A stretch of DNA of 44,488 nt, taken from the NCBI GenBank assembly GCA_945898095.1, contig CAMDHE010000025.1, positions 1-44,488 of the forward strand, written 5' to 3'. Below, piece by piece: positions 16,407 to 25,479 of the stretch. Both the position numbers and the translations under genes were made by a program. The stretch's first letter is position 1; each line of letters starts with the position of its first letter. Below the pieces are notes generated by a model. It did not search any database. It had not been told where the DNA came from and saw only the letters and a list, made by a program, of their open reading frames with translations. The DNA is from Roseateles toxinivorans. GTDB lineage: Bacteria > Pseudomonadota > Gammaproteobacteria > Burkholderiales > Burkholderiaceae_C.

Positions 16407-17387
16407 ATGCACCGACGATTATTTCTGGGCACCATTCCCGCCGCCGCCCTGCTGGGCGCAGGCTTGCCGCACAGCGCCAGCGGGCGTGAGGAGTTCCCGA
16501 GCCGGACTTTGCGCCTGATCGTGCCGCTGGCACCAGGCGGCGGCACCGATGTCGTATCGCGACTGGTGGCGAATGAATTCGGCCGGATCCTGGGCCAGTC
16601 GATGGTGGTCGAGAACCAGAGCGGCGCCAGCGGCACGATCGGCATGACGACCGTCATCCGCGCCCTGCCGGATGGCTATACCTTGCTGACCGGAACGCCC
16701 TCGCTTTCGATCAACCCGTCGCTGCGCAGCGATATGAAATTCGACCCGCTGAAGGATCTGCAGCCGGTCTCCTTGCTGACCCGCGTACCCTATGTGCTGG
16801 TGGCTTCGACTGCGTCCAAGTTCAAATCGGTGCAGGAATTGCTGACGGCGGCCAAGGCGGCTCCGGGCACGATCACCATCGGTTCACCCGGCATAGGCAG
16901 CGGCGGCCATCTGGCGGCCGAGTTGTTTCAACTGATGGCCGGGATCAAACTGGTGCACATCCCCTACAAGGGAACCAGCCCGGCGATGATCGACCTGCGC
17001 GGCGGGCGCATCGACTTGCTCTTCGGCACCACACCGGCAGTGGCCCAATTCGTCAAGTCCGGGCTGCTGGTGGGGCTGGGGATGACCAGCATGGCGCGTG
17101 CCGCGATTCTTCCCGAGATGCCGACGATCAATGAAAGTGGCGTACCGGGCTTCGAGACCTATTCCTGGTATGGCATCTGGGCGCCGGCAAAGACGCCACG
17201 GGCCATCGTCGATCGCCTCAACGAGACCATCCGGACCGCCTTGCGGCAACCGAACGTGCTGGCTGCCATCAAGGCCGATGGCGGCGAGCCGGAACCGGCT
17301 TCACCGGAAGACACCGGCCAATTCCTGGCCAATGAAATCGCCAAATGGCGCAAGGTGATTGTTAGCGCCGGGATCAAACCGGAGTAA
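16407..17387 (+). CDS. Bug-type (tripartite tricarboxylate transporter family) substrate-binding protein 1
   Basis: A 326-residue periplasmic solute-binding protein of the TctC/Bug family, which binds carboxylates. It has an N-terminal signal (RRLFLGTIPAAALLGAG), the first strand FPSRTLRLIVPLAPGGGTDV, the ligand-loop pattern PYKGTSPAMIDLRGGRID, and the C-terminal helix ending KWRKVIVSAGIKPE. The start at 16407 has AAGGAGA seven bases upstream and is preferred to an ATG at 16392 that overlaps the previous stop. No TctA or TctB membrane genes are in the window, so it is an orphan that may use a shared transporter or act in sensing. It is the last gene of the operon and converges on the CoA-transferase at 17399. 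Confidence 0.92.
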   Translation: MHRRLFLGTIPAAALLGAGLPHSASGREEFPSRTLRLIVPLAPGGGTDVVSRLVANEFGRILGQSMVVENQSGASGTIGMTTVIRALPDGYTLLTGTPSLSINPSLRSDMKFDPLKDLQPVSLLTRVPYVLVASTASKFKSVQELLTAAKAAPGTITIGSPGIGSGGHLAAELFQLMAGIKLVHIPYKGTSPAMIDLRGGRIDLLFGTTPAVAQFVKSGLLVGLGMTSMARAAILPEMPTINESGVPGFETYSWYGIWAPAKTPRAIVDRLNETIRTALRQPNVLAAIKADGGEPEPASPEDTGQFLANEIAKWRKVIVSAGIKPE

Positions 17388-17398
17388 TCAACACCATT

Positions 17399-18778
17399 TC
17401 AGCGCCAGGCCGGCGGGTGGCTGCCCAAAGGCACGGCAGGAAGTTCCCAGCGCGGGGTGGTTTCCGACATCTTCACGATCGGCCCCAGATGGGTCAGGCG
17501 CCCGGCCGGCGAATCGGAGTCGATCATGCAGTTGCGCAGCTGATCGGTCGAGATTTCCCCCGGGCAGGCGTTGAATTGTTCGGCCGTCATCAGGCCATGC
17601 TCGCGGATCCAATGGCCGGTGCCGGCAAGCGAGATCCTGACCAGCCAGCTACCGCCTTCGCGAGCGCGTCGACCCAGGGCCACCATGGCGCCATAAGCCA
17701 TCAAATATCCGGCGACATAGTCCTGCGCCGAGACCGGCAAAAAGGCCGGCATCTGCCCCTCGGGCCGCCAGGCCATGCCATTGGCGGATTGCACGATCGT
17801 GTCGTAGCCGCGCCGCAATGACCAGGGCCCGCTATGGCCCCAGGCGCTCAGCGTCACATAGACCAGCCCGGGCCGCAACTGCGCCAGCGCCTCGGGCGAA
17901 AACCCGCGCAACTCCAGGCTTTGCGGCCTGTAGGCTTGCGCAAAGACATCCGCCTCGCAGATCAAGGACTTGAGCTGCTGCGCCTGCGCCGGCTCGCGCA
18001 GATCGAGAAAAGTCGAGCGCTTGCCCAGGCCGGTATCGAGGTCAAACATGCCGGAATCCGGCAGCCCCTCGCGCGACACCCGCAGCACTTGCGCGCCATG
18101 CTCGGCCAGCGTCTTGCCGCAGGTCGGGCCGGCCAGCACCCGGGTCAGGTCGAGCGCCCGGATCCCCGACAAGGGTCGATCGCCTGCGGGCATAGGCTCG
18201 GGAGGCGCCTCGCCGATCTTGATGATCTCGAGCAGCGGCAAGGCGGCCACGGCGGCGGCCTGCGGCGTCGCCAGCCATTGCGCTTCGTTGCGGACCAGGG
18301 CGCAGCAGCCGCCGGCGTCGAAGATCGCCTGCTCGAGGGCTTCGCCGTGCCACAAGGCCACCGCTGCGGCAACCGCTGCCCGGTCGGGACCGACGCCGAG
18401 CACCGCGAGATTGCGGTCGCGCAGATTGAAGAAATTGCAATGCAGGTGGATCCAGCGCTGGTCTTGCAACTGGTAGAAACCGGTGACTTCATCGCGCGGC
18501 CTGGGTGGCTGGCGCCCGTCGATCTTCAGGTAATGGTTGCTGCGCAAGGCTGCGGCCGCCGCGATCAGGTCGACTTGCAGGGCTTGCTGACGTCCGGTTT
18601 TCAAGGCCCAGAGATCGGCTGCGGCGAGGCCGGCAGCGGCGATCGAAGCCGCTCCCGGTGCGGCCAGCCGGTAGGGGCTGCGGAACAAGGGATCAGCACC
18701 CGAAAACTGGACTGAATCGGCGGCGGCGGCCGGCAATCCGCCCAGCGCCAGCAGCCCGCGCAATGAAGTGGATGGCAT
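17399..18778 (-). CDS. CoA-transferase with rearranged (permuted) domain order
   Basis: A 459-residue CaiB/BaiF-related protein in an unusual order. Residues 1-200 resemble the middle and large domain of a type III CoA-transferase (TGRQQALQVDLIAAAAALRS, then FYQLQDQRWIHLHC). The canonical N-terminal start appears only at about 203 (LSGIRALDLTRVLAGPTCG). It continues through ADVFAQAYRP and a catalytic-position Asp at about 353 (SAQDYVAGYL) to a short C-terminus ending PLGSHPPAWR. This looks like a circular permutation or fused half-copies. The start at 18778 overlaps the upstream PrpD stop (TGATG). It is last in the minus-strand operon with the ABC importer, PrpF and PrpD; activity as a CoA-transferase is inferred. 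Confidence 0.82.
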   Translation of the reverse strand: MPSTSLRGLLALGGLPAAAADSVQFSGADPLFRSPYRLAAPGAASIAAAGLAAADLWALKTGRQQALQVDLIAAAAALRSNHYLKIDGRQPPRPRDEVTGFYQLQDQRWIHLHCNFFNLRDRNLAVLGVGPDRAAVAAAVALWHGEALEQAIFDAGGCCALVRNEAQWLATPQAAAVAALPLLEIIKIGEAPPEPMPAGDRPLSGIRALDLTRVLAGPTCGKTLAEHGAQVLRVSREGLPDSGMFDLDTGLGKRSTFLDLREPAQAQQLKSLICEADVFAQAYRPQSLELRGFSPEALAQLRPGLVYVTLSAWGHSGPWSLRRGYDTIVQSANGMAWRPEGQMPAFLPVSAQDYVAGYLMAYGAMVALGRRAREGGSWLVRISLAGTGHWIREHGLMTAEQFNACPGEISTDQLRNCMIDSDSPAGRLTHLGPIVKMSETTPRWELPAVPLGSHPPAWR

Positions 18779-20187
18779 CAGTTGACTCCGGTCTGGCGGG
18801 CTGGAAGGCAAACGCATTGCGCCAGCAAGGGGTCGAGACTGGTTTGATGCTCGAGTTGGTCGATGAAGGCGATCACGCCATCAGCCCGCTGCTGGCCCAG
18901 GGCAGGAACTGCCAGCGACAAGAACTTGGCTTTGACCGCGGCATCGGTCATCGGCCGGTCACGATCGCCCAGCGGGATTTCCTCGGTCGCGGTCAAGCTG
19001 CTGCCATCATCAAAATCGATCTCCACCGCACCCGGCCTGCCGGCAGGAAAACGTGCTTCGAAGTCGCTGTCGGCAATCGCCTCGACCAGCAAGGTCAAGC
19101 GCATCACGTCGGCGTCGAGGAAGCGTTGTCCATGGAACTGGGCTTCGCCGAGGCAGCCATCAGCCAGGGCCATGGCCACGCAGGAAGGCAGGCTGTGGTC
19201 AGCGGTCTCGCGATTGAGCGGCCGGAATTTATCCGCATCAGCAGCCCGCGCAATGGTTTCGGGCCTGACTCGGGCGCGGATCCTGACGATGCGGTCGAGG
19301 CGGTCCGCAGCTTGCTGGTGCAAGCTGGCCGCTGCCGCCACCGGCGCCTGCAAGGCATATTGCACCGGGTACTGTTTCAGGCTGACCTGCTCCAGCCGGT
19401 AAGCCTGATGATCGAGCGCGAACGCTGCCGGCGACTCGGTACGGCCGGCAGTCTTCTCGAACAGCCATTCATAGGCATTCAGCGGGCCGCTGAAGCCGGC
19501 GCCCGCGAGCCGGGCACTGCTGATGCTTTCGGCAGCGCTGAGCGGATAGCCGATCGCCTTGGCCATGCTCAACTTGCCTTTGGACAGCACGCCCAAGGTC
19601 AGATGGCGGGTGCCGCCGAGCACAGTGCCCTGGGCCATTTCGATGGCGCTTTGGCCCCAGGCCTTGCCGGCGACGAAGGGCACGACAAAGCCCGCAGCGC
19701 TGGCATGGTGAAAGCCTCGGTCCTGGAACGAGAAGGCGTCGCAGAGCCGGATCTGGACTTCGTATCCGGCCACCACCGCCTCGATGAAAGTCCGTCCGTT
19801 GCCGCCCGCTTCCTGCACGCAAGCCAATGCGACCGGAATGTTTTCGGCTGGGTGGCAGACATCACGCGACCAGTAGACATCCATGAAATCAAGGTAGCGG
19901 ACCAAGGCGCCGTTGATCGCTGCCGCACCTTCAGCCGTACTGCGGCGCCCGCTGCCGATCAAGCTGGCCCCGGCCTGGTCGGCGGCGATAGTCGGCGCCA
20001 GCGGCTGCAACAAGCGCACCGGCAAGGCATCCAGGGCACCCAAAGCGCAACCGAGCGTGTCGAGCAACAAACGCTTGACGGCGGCTACCGTTGAAGCCGG
20101 CAGGCCCTCATAGCGGATCTGGGCGACGAACTCGCCAATGCGCAAGGCCAGCGGCGGCTGCTTGGGCAGAACCTGCGGCGAATTCAT
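18778..20187 (-). CDS. MmgE/PrpD family protein (paralog 2, closest to true PrpD signature)
   Basis: A 469-residue MmgE/PrpD protein. Its signature reads YLDFMDVYWSRDVCHPAENIP, closest of the five paralogs here to the HPSDN pattern of 2-methylcitrate dehydratase. The middle motif is GVLSKGKLSMAKAIGYPLSA instead of the KPLH or VKRLH versions of the other copies. It overlaps PrpF upstream by 4 nt (ATGA) and the CoA-transferase downstream by one base. PrpF-PrpD pairs act together in methylcitrate or aconitate metabolism, so dehydration or hydration of a tricarboxylate or substituted citrate is the best guess. Confidence 0.9.
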   Translation of the reverse strand: MNSPQVLPKQPPLALRIGEFVAQIRYEGLPASTVAAVKRLLLDTLGCALGALDALPVRLLQPLAPTIAADQAGASLIGSGRRSTAEGAAAINGALVRYLDFMDVYWSRDVCHPAENIPVALACVQEAGGNGRTFIEAVVAGYEVQIRLCDAFSFQDRGFHHASAAGFVVPFVAGKAWGQSAIEMAQGTVLGGTRHLTLGVLSKGKLSMAKAIGYPLSAAESISSARLAGAGFSGPLNAYEWLFEKTAGRTESPAAFALDHQAYRLEQVSLKQYPVQYALQAPVAAAASLHQQAADRLDRIVRIRARVRPETIARAADADKFRPLNRETADHSLPSCVAMALADGCLGEAQFHGQRFLDADVMRLTLLVEAIADSDFEARFPAGRPGAVEIDFDDGSSLTATEEIPLGDRDRPMTDAAVKAKFLSLAVPALGQQRADGVIAFIDQLEHQTSLDPLLAQCVCLPARQTGVN

Positions 20188-21314
20188 TGGCCGGCCAGGA
20201 TGCGGCTATGGATATAGGCCTGGCCTTCAAGCAGACGACGCGCGGTGCGTGAATAGGACGCCTCGAGCAACTGGCCCTCGGCGTCAAGCCGCAGTTGCAC
20301 CGGAAACACCCCGGTCGGATGACCGATCCTGACGATGCCGCTGCTGATGTCGGCCGTGACCGCCTGGACGACGGTGCCCTGGATACTGGCCGCAGCCGCA
20401 GTGCAGACCGCGCCGGTCGAGGCGAAGGCCTTGTGAAGCTTGGGCGGCGGCCCGATGACGCGGCGCGCGGCAAAGCTCATCGCCTCTTTGGGCACGACCG
20501 CCTTGGTCAGGTAATTGACGTAATCGACTGACTCGGTCACCGCCACCGGCGTCGGCAAACGCGAGTCGGGACCGAGCCCGATGGCGATCGCCGCAGCCCG
20601 GCGCACGGCCCAGAAGCGCTGCAGGATTTCAGGCGTGAACTGATCCGGGCCTTCGGTGCCCAGGATGCCGATTTCATGGGCATGAAAGTAGCAGGTGGCT
20701 TTGGCCACGTCGACGATCGAGACGGTGACATGATGCCCCAGCTCGGGCACATACAAGGAGTCGCTGGGGTTGCCGGTTGGCAGGATTTTGCCGGTGGTAG
20801 CACCTGCGGTGCCCGAATAATCCATGCGGATTTCGGCCCCGGTACCGGGAACGCCGGCGATCGAATAGCTGCCTTCGACAGCCGGGCGACCATGGCGGAC
20901 CGGCACATAGGCAATCAGCATCTGCCGCGCGTTGGTATTGAAGATGCGGACGACTGTTTCGGGTTCCTGCGGCAACACGAAGCCGGCCTCGATCGCGTAG
21001 ACGCCGACCGCTGCTGACAGATTGCCGCAATTGCCGCCGAGCGCGACATAGGCTTCTTCGATGCCGACCTGGCCGAAGGTGTAGGTCACATCGGCGCCAT
21101 GGGCACGGCCGGGCCCGATGATGCAGACCTTGCTGGTGAGCGGATCGGCGCCGGCCAGGCCATCGATCTGGCGCGGATCGGGGCTGCCCATGACGGCCAG
21201 GATGACCTTTTCGCGCAGCTTGGCATCTTGCGGCAGGTCGACCTCATTGAAGAACACGCCCTTGCTGGTGCCGCCGCGCATGATGACGACCTTGATCGGG
21301 GTCAGTTCAGCCAT
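20184..21314 (-). CDS. PrpF-family isomerase (2-methylaconitate isomerase / oxalomesaconate tautomerase-like)
   Basis: A 376-residue PrpF (DUF453, diaminopimelate-epimerase fold) protein. The family start KVVIMRGGTSKGVFF is at the N-terminus, and the paired domains contain GGNCGNLSAAVGVYAI, with its Cys near residue 100, and FASTGAVCTAAAASIQG later, giving the two halves of the active site. The fold shifts double bonds in unsaturated di- and tricarboxylates: PrpF isomerises 2-methylaconitate and LigU/GalD relatives isomerise 4-oxalomesaconate. The start at 21314 has AGGAG upstream and is preferred to 21371. It links the ABC importer genes to PrpD in one operon. Confidence 0.9.
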   Translation of the reverse strand: MAELTPIKVVIMRGGTSKGVFFNEVDLPQDAKLREKVILAVMGSPDPRQIDGLAGADPLTSKVCIIGPGRAHGADVTYTFGQVGIEEAYVALGGNCGNLSAAVGVYAIEAGFVLPQEPETVVRIFNTNARQMLIAYVPVRHGRPAVEGSYSIAGVPGTGAEIRMDYSGTAGATTGKILPTGNPSDSLYVPELGHHVTVSIVDVAKATCYFHAHEIGILGTEGPDQFTPEILQRFWAVRRAAAIAIGLGPDSRLPTPVAVTESVDYVNYLTKAVVPKEAMSFAARRVIGPPPKLHKAFASTGAVCTAAAASIQGTVVQAVTADISSGIVRIGHPTGVFPVQLRLDAEGQLLEASYSRTARRLLEGQAYIHSRILAGQ

Positions 21315-21346
21315 TTTTATCTCCTGTGAATATTGCCTGCTGCGAC

Positions 21347-22408
21347 TCAGGCCCGCAGGCTGAGCAGCCATTCCGGCGCCAAGAACAAGGCCAGTTGATC
21401 GCCGATTTCGGCATCTGCTTCGGCCGTGACAACTTGCAAGGTCAAACCGGCCGCCTCGACGTCATAGACGCTGGTGCTGCCGAGAAAAACCTTGTCGACG
21501 ATGCGGCCGGGCAAGATATTGCTGCCGCTGGCACCAGCCCCCAGCAGCTTGATCTTCTCGGGCCGGATACCGATCAGCTGGCCATCACTGGCACAGCCGC
21601 TGACTTGCAGCAGTTGCCCGGACGGCAAGCGCAGCATCTTGTCGGCGACGAACTCGCCGCTGAAAAAATTTGCAGACCCGAGAAAATCCATGGCAAAGCG
21701 GTTCGCCGGCCGGTCATAGACTTCGCGCGGCGATCCCGACTGCACCAGCAGGCCGTTTTGCATCAAGCAGATCCTGTCCGCCAGCACCAGGGCCTCGCTC
21801 TGGTCATGGGTAACGAAGATCGCCGTGACGCCAAGCCGGTTGATCAGTTTGCGCAACTCAAAGCGCATTTCCTCGCGCAGCTTCAGGTCCAGATTGCTCA
21901 AGGGCTCATCAAACAGGATCACTTCAGCCTCCACCACCAGGCTGCGCGCCAGCGCGACCCGTTGCTGCTGGCCACCGCTCAGGGTTGAAGGGAAGCGTTC
22001 GGCCATGCCGCTCAAGCCGACGGTGGCAAGAATCGCTTCGACCCGCTGCGCCGCCTCAGCCTTGCCGATCTTCTTGATCTGCAGGCCGAAGGCAATGTTC
22101 TGCGCCACCGTCATATGCGGCCACAAGGCGTAGGACTGGAATACCAGACCGATCTTGCGCTGTTCAGGGGCTTCATTGACCGGTGGTTCGGCCGAGTAGA
22201 CGACCCGGTCGCCAATGCTGATGCTGCCGCTGCTCGGTTGCTCCAGGCCGGCGATACAGCGCAGCAGCGTGGTCTTGCCGCAACCGCTCGGGCCCAGCAG
22301 GGCGATGGTTTCGCCGCGCTCGACTGCCAGATTTATGCCACCGACGGCCAAGGAACTGCCGAACTGCTTGGTCAGCCCCTGCACAATCACATGCGCCTTG
22401 CCTACCAT
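21347..22408 (-). CDS. ABC transporter ATP-binding protein (FbpC/PotA class)
   Basis: A 353-residue ATPase of an importer. All motifs are intact: Walker A GPSGCGKTT, Q-loop FQSYALWP, signature LSGGQQQR, Walker B VILFDEPLSNLD and the switch His in THDQSEA, followed by a C-terminal TOBE-like domain (GIRPEKIKLL). It overlaps the permease gene by 7 nt. The class imports ferric iron, polyamines, phosphonates or small organic ions; neighbouring PrpF, PrpD and CoA-transferase genes make a carboxylate the likelier cargo. Confidence 0.93.
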   Translation of the reverse strand: MVGKAHVIVQGLTKQFGSSLAVGGINLAVERGETIALLGPSGCGKTTLLRCIAGLEQPSSGSISIGDRVVYSAEPPVNEAPEQRKIGLVFQSYALWPHMTVAQNIAFGLQIKKIGKAEAAQRVEAILATVGLSGMAERFPSTLSGGQQQRVALARSLVVEAEVILFDEPLSNLDLKLREEMRFELRKLINRLGVTAIFVTHDQSEALVLADRICLMQNGLLVQSGSPREVYDRPANRFAMDFLGSANFFSGEFVADKMLRLPSGQLLQVSGCASDGQLIGIRPEKIKLLGAGASGSNILPGRIVDKVFLGSTSVYDVEAAGLTLQVVTAEADAEIGDQLALFLAPEWLLSLRA

Positions 22409-24120
22409 GTTGTTTTCCCCGCAAGGCGATATGAAAGCCAGACCAGCAGCACGGTGACACCACCCTGCAAAACGGAATATGCAAAAGCCTGCATGGCGCC
22501 TTGCATATCGAGCGCCTGCCAGGTGAGCACCGACAGCGTCATCGAGCGCGACGAATACAGCAGCACCGAAGCCGTCACCTCGTTCAGGATGAAGATCGCC
22601 ACCAGAATCCAGGCCGACAGCAAGGCGCGTTTGGACAAAGGCATGGCGATCCTGCGCAGGCGCTGGAACAAGCCGGCCCCGAGCACGCGCGCGGCCTCAT
22701 CCATCTCGCCGGAGACCTGCAGCAGGCTGTTGCCGGTGGCCCGCACCGCATGAACGGTGAAGCGCGCCAGGTAAGCAATCAGCAGGATCCACAGCGATCC
22801 CCAGATGCCGAAAGGCGCACCGGCATAGGCCCAGAGCATGCCGACCCCCATCACCATGCCGGGTATCGCAATCGGCATGGTGCTCAGATAGTCGAGCCAG
22901 GTGCGGCCCGGCACATCGGTGCGGCGCACGCTGTAGCTGATCAAAAACCCCAGCAGCGTCGCAAGGGTCGCACCGATGACTGCGAGCAGCAGGCTGTTGC
23001 CGATCGCCCCCAGGCTTTCAGGCCGCAAAGCGCGAACATAGTTCTGCAGCGTCATCACATTCCAGTCGATCCTGCGCCCCAGAAAGCGCATGAACGATCC
23101 GACGATCAGGGCAGCAATCGGCAGCATTGTCGTCAATGACAGGTAAAGGCCCAGCAAGCCAATGACCAAAAACCGCCAGCGCCCGAGCGGCAGGCGCGCT
23201 GCCGGTTTGGGCTTGCCGGTGACAGCGATGAAGCGGCCGCTGATTCGCGTCATGCGGCGATAGACAAAGATGCCGGTCAGCGTCAACAACAGCAGCAAGG
23301 TCCCGGCAGCCGCAGCCAGATTGGGATTGTTCGGCTCATAGGAAAGCCAGAAATAGATTTCGCCAGGAATCGTCCGCAGCTTGCTTTCACGGCCCAACAG
23401 CGTGGGCACCGCAAAATTCTCTGCCGCCATCGTCCCGACGATCAACATGACCGAAAAGATCGCCGGCCACAACATCGGCAAAGTCACCCGGCGCAGCAAA
23501 TTCCAGCGCTGGCTGCCCAACACCTGGGCGGCCTCTTCAAGCTCGACGCTGATCGCCCGCATCGGTGCGGCAAGTACCAGCAAGGCATAGGGCGCGTAAT
23601 GCACGCAGAGGACGAAAATAATCCCGGTAAAGCTGTAGACATTGACCACCGAACCTTGCCCGCCCAGCCCTTGCCAGAGCAGATTGATGAAGCCGACCCG
23701 CGGCGCCGCCAGGGCCATGAAAGCCAGCGTCAGCATCAGCGGCGAAAAATAGATCGGCAGGATCAGCAGCTTTTCCCACAACTCAGGGCGCGGGATGTCG
23801 AGTCGGGTGACGACCCAGGCCAACACCAGACCGATCGCTGCGCTGCAGATCCCCACGGTGACGCCAATCGCCAAGGTGGTGATGATCGGCTCGACGAAGT
23901 TCAACGAGGCATAGATCTGCTCCAGATTGTCCAAGGTCAGCACGCCGTCGCTGGCTCGTGGCGGGGCGCTGCGCAAGGCCCCGTAGAACAGATAAGCCAG
24001 CGGCAGCAGCACCAGCAGCGCAACGATGGCAATCAAGGCCAGGCAAAGCAGCCTCTCGGCAGTCGTCAAGCGCGCCCGTCTGAACGTGCCTGCCAGCAGG
24101 CGCGTTGAGGCATCGGCCAT
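22402..24120 (-). CDS. ABC transporter permease, fused two-domain (Fbp/ThiP type)
   Basis: A 572-residue inner-membrane permease made of two fused homologous halves. Each half has a run of hydrophobic helices and an EAA loop that contacts the ATPase: ELEEAAQVLGSQRWNLLRRV near 190 and MDEAARVLGAGLFQRLRRIA near 485. The first helix is at about 24-48. The length and dual EAA loops match FbpB/ThiP-type permeases. It starts 3 nt after the binding-protein stop. One fused protein can form the whole membrane channel, so with the ATPase and binding protein the importer is complete. Confidence 0.93.
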   Translation of the reverse strand: MADASTRLLAGTFRRARLTTAERLLCLALIAIVALLVLLPLAYLFYGALRSAPPRASDGVLTLDNLEQIYASLNFVEPIITTLAIGVTVGICSAAIGLVLAWVVTRLDIPRPELWEKLLILPIYFSPLMLTLAFMALAAPRVGFINLLWQGLGGQGSVVNVYSFTGIIFVLCVHYAPYALLVLAAPMRAISVELEEAAQVLGSQRWNLLRRVTLPMLWPAIFSVMLIVGTMAAENFAVPTLLGRESKLRTIPGEIYFWLSYEPNNPNLAAAAGTLLLLLTLTGIFVYRRMTRISGRFIAVTGKPKPAARLPLGRWRFLVIGLLGLYLSLTTMLPIAALIVGSFMRFLGRRIDWNVMTLQNYVRALRPESLGAIGNSLLLAVIGATLATLLGFLISYSVRRTDVPGRTWLDYLSTMPIAIPGMVMGVGMLWAYAGAPFGIWGSLWILLIAYLARFTVHAVRATGNSLLQVSGEMDEAARVLGAGLFQRLRRIAMPLSKRALLSAWILVAIFILNEVTASVLLYSSRSMTLSVLTWQALDMQGAMQAFAYSVLQGGVTVLLVWLSYRLAGKTTW

Positions 24121-24123
24121 TGG

Positions 24124-25233
24124 TTATTTCCGGAAGGCTGCGGTGAAGCGGTTGACCGCTTCCTTGAACTGCGACGAAATTTCCGCCCAGTCAGGCCGGT
24201 AGTAGCTGCCGGGAAGCCGGTACCAGGACTCCATCGCATAAGGTCGTTCGTCCTTGGCATTCTTGCTCGCCGGCGCCAGCCCTGAACTATTGACCCAGGC
24301 CGTCTGGCCATCTTTTGAAAGCGACCAGGCGAGGAATAGTTTGGCCGCATTCGGATGCGGCGACTTGGCGGCAATGCTGAGGAAATATGGCACGGCCAGT
24401 CCGGGCTCCGGAAACTTCCAGCGCAAGGGCGCGCCATTGCGCAATTGATTGCCGGCCGCAGTATCGGCAGTCACCCCAAATGCCATCGGAAATTCGCCTG
24501 TCACCAGACGATCAATCATCGGGTTGACGCCGCTGAACACCGCCGGCTTCAAGGCCGCGAGTTTCTTCAGGAAATCAGGCCCATATTGTTTTTCAAAAAA
24601 ATAATAGGTCAGCTGGGTGGTTCCGCCGGCGCGTATATCGACCGTCGCAGTGGCGCCGCCAAAGGGCGCTGCCGGCAGCTGATCCCAGGTTTTCAAGTTG
24701 GCCAGCCAGGCTTTCTGCTCAGGGTTGACTTCCTCGGTATTCCAGGCCACACCAATATGGGCCAGGCCGATGGCATACCAATAACCCTCTTTTTTCCACG
24801 GATCCGGAATCAGATTGGCTGTAGGTGGCGTCCATTTGAGCAGCAAATTTTTCCCGGCCAGATCATCGGCAACATGGGGGCTCGAATTCATCCAGACATC
24901 GGCCAAATGATTGCCGGCCTGGAATTCGCTGCTGAAGCGCTGCACCAGGGCACCGCCCGAGCCAACGAAGGTCTTGACTGAGATGCAGGGGAAGAGTTTC
25001 TTGAAGCGCTCGATCACATCGGCCGAGTTGTCTCTCAGCACCAGGGTGTAGAGCATGACCGTGTTTTCCTGGCAAGCAGCTAGCACGACCTCGCGACTCA
25101 GCCCAGGTAGATGTTGCTGGGCGCTTTTCCAGGCTTCGTCGTCGATCGCGGCCTGCGCAGTCGGCCCCTGAAGCAAAGCGAAAACTGCCGCCGAAACTGC
25201 CAGCGCATTGGAAATACCAGGGAAATGCATCAT
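24124..25233 (-). CDS. ABC transporter periplasmic substrate-binding protein (family 1, Fbp-like)
   Basis: A 369-residue extracellular solute-binding protein. An N-terminal Sec signal runs to about residue 28 (ALLQGPTAQAAID), then VMLYTLVLRDNSADVIERFKK, the usual first strand and helix of AfuA/FbpA/PhnS-like proteins. TAAGNQLRNGAP and GLAVPYFLSIAAKSPHPNAAKLF are typical of the hinge and C-terminal lobe. The start at 25233 (tandem Met) has AAAGGAAACG upstream; an in-frame start at 25341 would add an unlikely 36-residue leader. It is first in the operon. The ligand cannot be read from sequence; organic acid is inferred from neighbours. Confidence 0.9.
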   Translation of the reverse strand: MMHFPGISNALAVSAAVFALLQGPTAQAAIDDEAWKSAQQHLPGLSREVVLAACQENTVMLYTLVLRDNSADVIERFKKLFPCISVKTFVGSGGALVQRFSSEFQAGNHLADVWMNSSPHVADDLAGKNLLLKWTPPTANLIPDPWKKEGYWYAIGLAHIGVAWNTEEVNPEQKAWLANLKTWDQLPAAPFGGATATVDIRAGGTTQLTYYFFEKQYGPDFLKKLAALKPAVFSGVNPMIDRLVTGEFPMAFGVTADTAAGNQLRNGAPLRWKFPEPGLAVPYFLSIAAKSPHPNAAKLFLAWSLSKDGQTAWVNSSGLAPASKNAKDERPYAMESWYRLPGSYYRPDWAEISSQFKEAVNRFTAAFRK

Positions 25234-25275
25234 CTCGTTTCCTTTAACTCGATCCGCCAGCAGATGCTTCTTCGG

Positions 25276-25304
25276 GGTTCTGTTTCGCTTGAAAAAAACC
25301 CCGG
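25276..25304. other. Stem-loop in the leader of the ABC importer operon
   Basis: GGGGTT at the left end and AACCCC at the right end of this 29-base stretch can pair around an A/T-containing loop. It lies 43-71 nt upstream of the binding-protein start, inside the likely 5' leader. It could affect translation or transcription, but no known riboswitch class is recognised. Confidence 0.25.
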
Positions 25305-25479
25305 GTTGACAGCTGTTTCGCCCGCTTGAATCTAGAGCCATAGCAACTCTGGATCAGCAAAATTACTTTAGCACCGCACCCGGCAAGGCCCTCCGCCTTG
25401 CAGCGACATTTGCGTCCATATTTTGAGATATTGAAAATGCCCGGTCAGTCGTGGTCGGGAGCCTCTGCATAATCGCCAC

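Noticed and set aside
18505-20094. 529-codon plus-strand open frame
   Set aside because: Antisense to PrpD paralog 2 and the rearranged CoA-transferase; no recognisable domain.
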